A stretch of DNA of 28,336 nt from JBFWWW01 sp050245975 (GTDB lineage: Bacteria > Pseudomonadota > Alphaproteobacteria > Rhizobiales > Hyphomicrobiaceae): the NCBI GenBank assembly GCA_050245975.1, contig JBFWWW010000031.1:1-28336 (forward strand). The letters are read 5' to 3'. The notes beneath the pieces were generated by a model. That model was not told the origin of the DNA. It ran no database searches and saw only the letters and a program-made list of their open reading frames with translations. Made by a program: the position numbers and the translations under genes. Every line of letters starts with the position of its first letter. Position 1 is the stretch's first letter. Shown one piece after another: positions 25,225 to 28,336 of this stretch.

Positions 25225-25704
25225 TCAATCCAGACAGTGCGGCTCGGGCGAACACGTGCACCCCTTCTCGCACTGGACCGCGGACCGCGCGCAGCCGGCG
25301 CCATCGACGCACGAACCGGTCGATACGACAAGACGACCGCGGCGACAGGAGCAGGCGGGCACGCACGTCTCGTAGCTCGCGCGGCTGTCGCACGTTCCGA
25401 GCGCGGCATTGCAGCCACCCTGGGTGCGCATGGCCGTATTGCCCGAGCAGGTCACCGCCCCAATCGTGCGCGAGCCGCAGTCCTGCCGCCGCTCCTCGAT
25501 CTCGCGGCATGTGCCGGCACAGACACTGCGCCGCACAATCAGCGTATCGCCGATGCATACGAAGGAACTTCGGCCGCCATTTGCGCATTGCACGTCCGCT
25601 GAACAGACCTGGGACAACGACGGTCCGGCGGCAGCTTGCACGACGATTAGTGTTAATCCCCACAAACTCCAGGCAGTTGCATGCGCACGTACTGTGCATC
25701 TCAT
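25225..25704 (-). CDS. secreted cysteine-rich protein, unknown family
   Basis: A 159-residue protein with no family I recognise. An N-terminal signal peptide is clear (MRCTVRAHATAWSLWGL then TLIVVQAAAG, cleavage probably after about residue 30). The mature part holds 18 cysteines, an even number that could give nine disulfides, in a spacing unlike bacterial c-type cytochromes (no CxxCH). Near the end are CVPACSC and CEKGCTCSPEPHC. This looks like a compact extracytoplasmic disulfide-rich fold, superficially similar to trypsin-inhibitor-like or EGF-type proteins, but no homology is claimed. The ATG at 25704 has GGGGA 7 bases upstream. It is divergent from the DUF992 secreted protein (84-bp spacer) and precedes the HDAC gene by 37 bp. 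Confidence 0.8.
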   Translation of the reverse strand: MRCTVRAHATAWSLWGLTLIVVQAAAGPSLSQVCSADVQCANGGRSSFVCIGDTLIVRRSVCAGTCREIEERRQDCGSRTIGAVTCSGNTAMRTQGGCNAALGTCDSRASYETCVPACSCRRGRLVVSTGSCVDGAGCARSAVQCEKGCTCSPEPHCLD

Positions 25705-25788
25705 GGCGCGATCCCCAGAATTGTCCGAAAGCGTCATCCTTTCGATCATTACCCCGCCTTTTGACGGCGTCATTCCAAGGAGGAGAGA

Positions 25789-26271
25789 ATGAGGAAGTCC
25801 ACTCTGGCAGCCGCCGGTCTCGGTCTTGCGGCCTGCTTCGCCGGCACCGGCGCGAGCGCACAGTCGCGTGTAGAGGTCGGCGTGCTGAACTGCGCCGCCA
25901 GCGGCACGACCGGCTTTGTCTTCGGCTCCACCAAGTACCTGCGCTGCCGTTTCGAACGTGAAGGCCGCGACGAGTTCTATCGCGGTACGATCCACAAGTA
26001 TGGCCTGGACCTCGGCGCGACGCAAAAAACCATCATCGGTTGGGCCGTCCTGGCACCCACCGACAGCCTGCCGGCACGCTCTCTCGACGGCGAGTACGGC
26101 GGCGTCGGCGCGGAAGCCACGCTCGGCGTGGGTGTCGGCGCCAATGCGCTGCTCGGCGGGTCGAACCGCTCGATCGTTCTCCAGCCGCTGAGCGTCCAGG
26201 CGCAGGAAGGCCTGAATATTGCGGCCGGAATCTCCTCGCTGCAGCTTCGCGCCGAACGCGGCCGTCGCTAG
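25789..26271 (+). CDS. DUF992 family secreted protein
   Basis: A 160-residue protein with a good signal peptide (MRKSTLAAAGLGLAACFAGT, cleavage about ASA-QS at residue 24). The mature part has the DUF992 layout: VEVGVLNC at the start, GFVFGSTKYLRCRF, GTIHKYGLDLG, a TIIGWAVLAPT strand and the closing GVGVGANALLGGSNRSIVLQPL and GLNIAAGISSLQLR. The two cysteines are probably disulfide-bonded. DUF992 proteins are frequent in Hyphomicrobiales and lie in the periplasm or outer envelope; their role is not established. AAGGAGGAG stands just before the ATG at 25789. It is divergent from the cysteine-rich secreted protein and convergent with the metallopeptidase. Confidence 0.88.
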   Translation: MRKSTLAAAGLGLAACFAGTGASAQSRVEVGVLNCAASGTTGFVFGSTKYLRCRFEREGRDEFYRGTIHKYGLDLGATQKTIIGWAVLAPTDSLPARSLDGEYGGVGAEATLGVGVGANALLGGSNRSIVLQPLSVQAQEGLNIAAGISSLQLRAERGRR

Positions 26272-26274
26272 GCG

Positions 26275-26961
26275 CTAAGGACGCAGGACGCGCACCCAGC
26301 GCGCGACATCAAGCAGGCTCATGGCGGCCGCCGCGACATATGTGAACGCGGCGGCCGTCAGTATCTTGCGCGCCGATCCGAGATCCTGGCGGCTGACATA
26401 GTTGCCGGCCTTCAGCACCGGCAGAGCCCTGCGGAAGCTGGCGTCAAACTCGACCGGAAGGGTGACCGCATGCATCACGATGGTCGTTCCCATAATCAGC
26501 ATGCCGACAGCGACCTCAATAATGAGGACATGCGGCGTCTTTGCCAGCGCCATGAGAACCGGTGCCGCCAGCATCACGACGGCGCCGACGCGCTCCATAC
26601 GTAGTGCCTGACGGGCAAGGCGGGTGCGCGCGGCAAGCGGCGGATAAGCCGTCGCATCCTGCATGGCGTGGCCAACCTCGTGTGCGGCCACGACGACGGC
26701 CGACAGCGAGCGCCCGCTGAAATGCCGGTCGGTCAGCCGGATGACCTTCGCGTCGGGATCGTAATGGTCCCCCAGATCGGTCATCTCGACCTTCACGTGG
26801 CCAAGCTTCATCTCGTCGAGAAGATGCCGCGCGAACTCGCCCCCCGTGCCGGGAAAATCCGGCCGTTCGCCGGAATGCCGCTCGATGACGTTGCGCACCC
26901 ACATTTGCGGCAACAGGGCCAGTCCGAAAACGACGGCCATGCCGACAAGCAGAAACCCCAC
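26275..26961 (-). CDS. YugP-type membrane zinc metallopeptidase
   Basis: A 228-residue membrane protein with the zinc motif HEVGH (His94, Glu95, His98) in VVAAHEVGHAMQ and a likely third ligand Glu171 in LPVEFDAS, as in the YugP family. Hydrophobic segments are at about 1-22, 125-140, 145-168 and 203-220. The segment before HEVGH, with YDPDAKVIRLTDRHFSGRS, is typical for the family. The substrate is unknown. The start is GTG at 26961 because GGGAGG stands 5 bases upstream, and no ATG nearer gives the first helix complete. It stops 3 bp from the convergent DUF992 gene and is divergent from the dehydrogenase at 27093. Confidence 0.9.
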   Translation of the reverse strand: MGFLLVGMAVVFGLALLPQMWVRNVIERHSGERPDFPGTGGEFARHLLDEMKLGHVKVEMTDLGDHYDPDAKVIRLTDRHFSGRSLSAVVVAAHEVGHAMQDATAYPPLAARTRLARQALRMERVGAVVMLAAPVLMALAKTPHVLIIEVAVGMLIMGTTIVMHAVTLPVEFDASFRRALPVLKAGNYVSRQDLGSARKILTAAAFTYVAAAAMSLLDVARWVRVLRP

Positions 26962-27032
26962 GCCATCCTCCCGGTCCCACGCGACGCCATAGACTTAGGA
27001 TTGACGGCGTTCGAAAGGAAGGGCCTACCCGC

Positions 27033-27061
27033 CTGACGGGATAACGGCGCCGCGCTATTAT
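27033..27061 (+). promoter_or_regulatory. candidate promoter of the 2-hydroxyacid dehydrogenase gene
   Basis: CTGACG (27033-27038) is followed after 17 bases by TATTAT (27056-27061), giving a predicted transcription start near 27068 and a leader of about 25 nt to the ATG at 27093. Both boxes and spacing are good for a housekeeping sigma-70-type promoter. Confidence 0.5.
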
Positions 27062-27092
27062 GATAGGCCTTGCGCGCACAGGAGCGGATCCC

Positions 27093-28043
27093 ATGGCCGA
27101 CATCGCCATCCTCGACGACTATCAGCAGGTCGCCCTGAAGCTGGCGGACTGGTCCGGCCTCCAGAAGGCTCACCGCATCGAGGTCTTTCACGAACCCTTT
27201 GCGTCCGAGGCTGCGGCGGCAACGGCTCTCGCCGGCTTCGAGGTCATCGGCATCATGCGCGAGCGCACGCCGTTTGCCCGCTCGCTGTTCCAGGCCCTGC
27301 CGAAACTCAAGCTGCTGGTCACGACCGGCAAGCGCAATGCGTCCGTCGACACCGCGGCAGCCAAGGAGCTGGGTGTGACCGTCTGCGCAACCGGTGGCTC
27401 GGGCAAATCGACGGCGGACCTCGCCTTCGGACTGATCCTCGGTCTTGCCCGGCATCTGCCGACCGAGGCGGCCAACATGCGCGCAGGGCGCTGGCAGACG
27501 ACGGTGGGGTTCGACCTTGCCGGCCGCACGCTCGGCATCATCGGGCTCGGCAACCTCGGGGCCCAGGTCGCGAGGGTCGGCGCGGCCTTCGGCATGACGG
27601 TGATTGCGTGGAGCGAGAACCTGACGGAGGACCGCGCGCTAAAAGCCGGCGCGAAGCTGGTGGGCAAGGAGGAGCTGTTCCGAACCGCGGACGTCGTGAC
27701 GATCCATACCGTTCTTTCACCGCGCACCCGCGGCCTCGTCGGCAGCCGGGAGCTGGCGCTGATGAAGCCGACTGCCCTGCTGATCAACACGTCGCGCGGT
27801 CCGATCGTGGATGGCAGTGCCGTTCTCGACGCGCTGCGCGCCAACCGCATCGCCGGCTACGGCGCCGACGTCTACGACACGGAGCCGCTCCCGGCCGACC
27901 ACCCCTTGCGCAAGGAGCCGCGCGCACTGCTGACGCCGCATATCGGCTACGTCACCGAGGAGACCTATCGCCAGTTCTACGGCGGCATGGTCTCAGCCAT
28001 CGAGGCGTGGCTCGCCGGCAAGCCGATCAACGTGCTGACCTAG
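27093..28043 (+). CDS. NAD-dependent D-2-hydroxyacid dehydrogenase
   Basis: A 316-residue enzyme of the D-isomer-specific 2-hydroxyacid dehydrogenase family, which interconverts a 2-oxoacid and a D-2-hydroxyacid with NAD(P). The Rossmann motif GLGNLG is at 151-156, and the catalytic residues are Arg235 (NTSRGP), Glu264 (YDTEPL) and His283 (TPHIGYVTEE). The closing MVSAIEAWLAGKPIN is typical. The length and the YVTEETYRQFY region are close to phosphoglycerate-dehydrogenase-like members without ACT domain. The substrate may be glyoxylate/hydroxypyruvate-like but is not fixed. The ATG at 27093 has AGGAG 8 bases upstream. Its stop and that of the convergent aldo/keto reductase share the palindrome CTAG. 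Confidence 0.93.
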   Translation: MADIAILDDYQQVALKLADWSGLQKAHRIEVFHEPFASEAAAATALAGFEVIGIMRERTPFARSLFQALPKLKLLVTTGKRNASVDTAAAKELGVTVCATGGSGKSTADLAFGLILGLARHLPTEAANMRAGRWQTTVGFDLAGRTLGIIGLGNLGAQVARVGAAFGMTVIAWSENLTEDRALKAGAKLVGKEELFRTADVVTIHTVLSPRTRGLVGSRELALMKPTALLINTSRGPIVDGSAVLDALRANRIAGYGADVYDTEPLPADHPLRKEPRALLTPHIGYVTEETYRQFYGGMVSAIEAWLAGKPINVLT

Positions 28044-28336
28044 CGCGGCAGGCGCACCAATCCCTCCGATTGCAGGTCCTCCCAAAACGACGGGGGGATC
28101 GGTTGACGCATCCAAGCCAGGTTCTGCCGCACCTCGTCTGGCGACCGCATGCCGGCAAGGACCGTTGCTACGGCCGGATCGAGCAGCGGAAACTGCAGCG
28201 CAGCCGCCGGCAGCGGAACAGCGTACCGCGCACACGCCGCTTCGATCGCACGGACGCGTGCGACGATGGCGGCGTCCGCCTCCCGGTACCCGTAGGTCGC
28301 CCCCGCTACCGCTCCGGTGGCGAGAATCCCCGAGTC
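28040..28336 (-). CDS. aldo/keto reductase, C-terminal part (runs off the window)
   Basis: The last 98 codons of an aldo/keto reductase, read on the minus strand from the window edge to a TAG at 28042-28040. The visible part begins DSGILATGAVAGATYGYRE and continues with ARVRAIEAACARYAVPLPAAALQFPL, a sequence typical of the C-terminal barrel half of L-fucose / D-threo-aldose dehydrogenase-like enzymes, then ends PIPPSFWEDLQSEGLVRLP. The catalytic Tyr and Lys are in the missing N-terminal part. It is convergent with the 2-hydroxyacid dehydrogenase, overlapping it by 4 bases. Family call good, exact substrate uncertain. Confidence 0.82.
   Translation of the reverse strand, partial: DSGILATGAVAGATYGYREADAAIVARVRAIEAACARYAVPLPAAALQFPLLDPAVATVLAGMRSPDEVRQNLAWMRQPIPPSFWEDLQSEGLVRLPR

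Overview
The window is GC-rich, densely packed bacterial chromosome with no phage, insertion sequence, CRISPR array, rRNA or tRNA visible. An alphaproteobacterium, probably of the Hyphomicrobiales (Rhizobiales) or a near relative, is suggested by three things: a DUF1127 gene, a secreted DUF992 protein, and interspersed repeats of the GTCATCCC / GGGATGAC type. This placement is an inference from gene content and style, not from a database search.

Layout. Positions 1-1663 hold a truncated alpha/beta hydrolase (minus) and a divergent GT4 glycosyltransferase. Positions 1793-6796 are the translation cluster infC-rpmI-rplT-pheS-pheT, with a non-AUG (ATC) start on infC and a hairpin-rich infC-rpmI spacer. 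An XRE-type regulator (minus) and lepA (plus) flank an unusually AT-rich divergent spacer carrying TTGTA/TACAA half-sites. After lepA lies a cluster of REP-like repeats (about 9590-9875).

Positions 9908-15230 form a CoA-thioester catabolic neighbourhood. It holds a crotonase (minus), a divergent acyl-CoA synthetase with a downstream SDR dehydrogenase, then two translationally coupled class I CoA-transferase-like subunits. A 477-bp gap before the CoA-transferase genes holds several hairpins and a strong intrinsic terminator whose 5' arm can pair instead with an upstream segment, the layout expected of a transcription attenuator or riboswitch. Together the genes look like an activation, hydration, oxidation and CoA-ester cleavage route for an unknown carboxylic acid. 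The beta subunit appears to lack the usual catalytic glutamate.

Positions 15376-18323 hold a membrane-anchored J-domain protein with internal repeats, a LysR regulator (minus) and a divergent DUF1127 gene. Positions 18360-22853 are metabolic and transport genes: a PaaI-type thioesterase, an FAD-linked D-2-hydroxyacid dehydrogenase, a DMT transporter and an amidase. Positions 22866-25704 (minus) are a small secreted protein with 18 mature cysteines, an HDAC-family deacetylase with a likely TTG start, and rimO. The window ends with a DUF992 protein, a membrane zinc metallopeptidase, an NAD-dependent 2-hydroxyacid dehydrogenase and the C-terminal end of an aldo/keto reductase.

The observations most worth checking are the candidate attenuator before the CoA-transferase genes, the cysteine-rich secreted protein, the J-protein architecture, the glutamate-less CoA-transferase subunit, the infC-rpmI leader and the three-hexamer operator in the divergent crotonase / acyl-CoA synthetase promoter.
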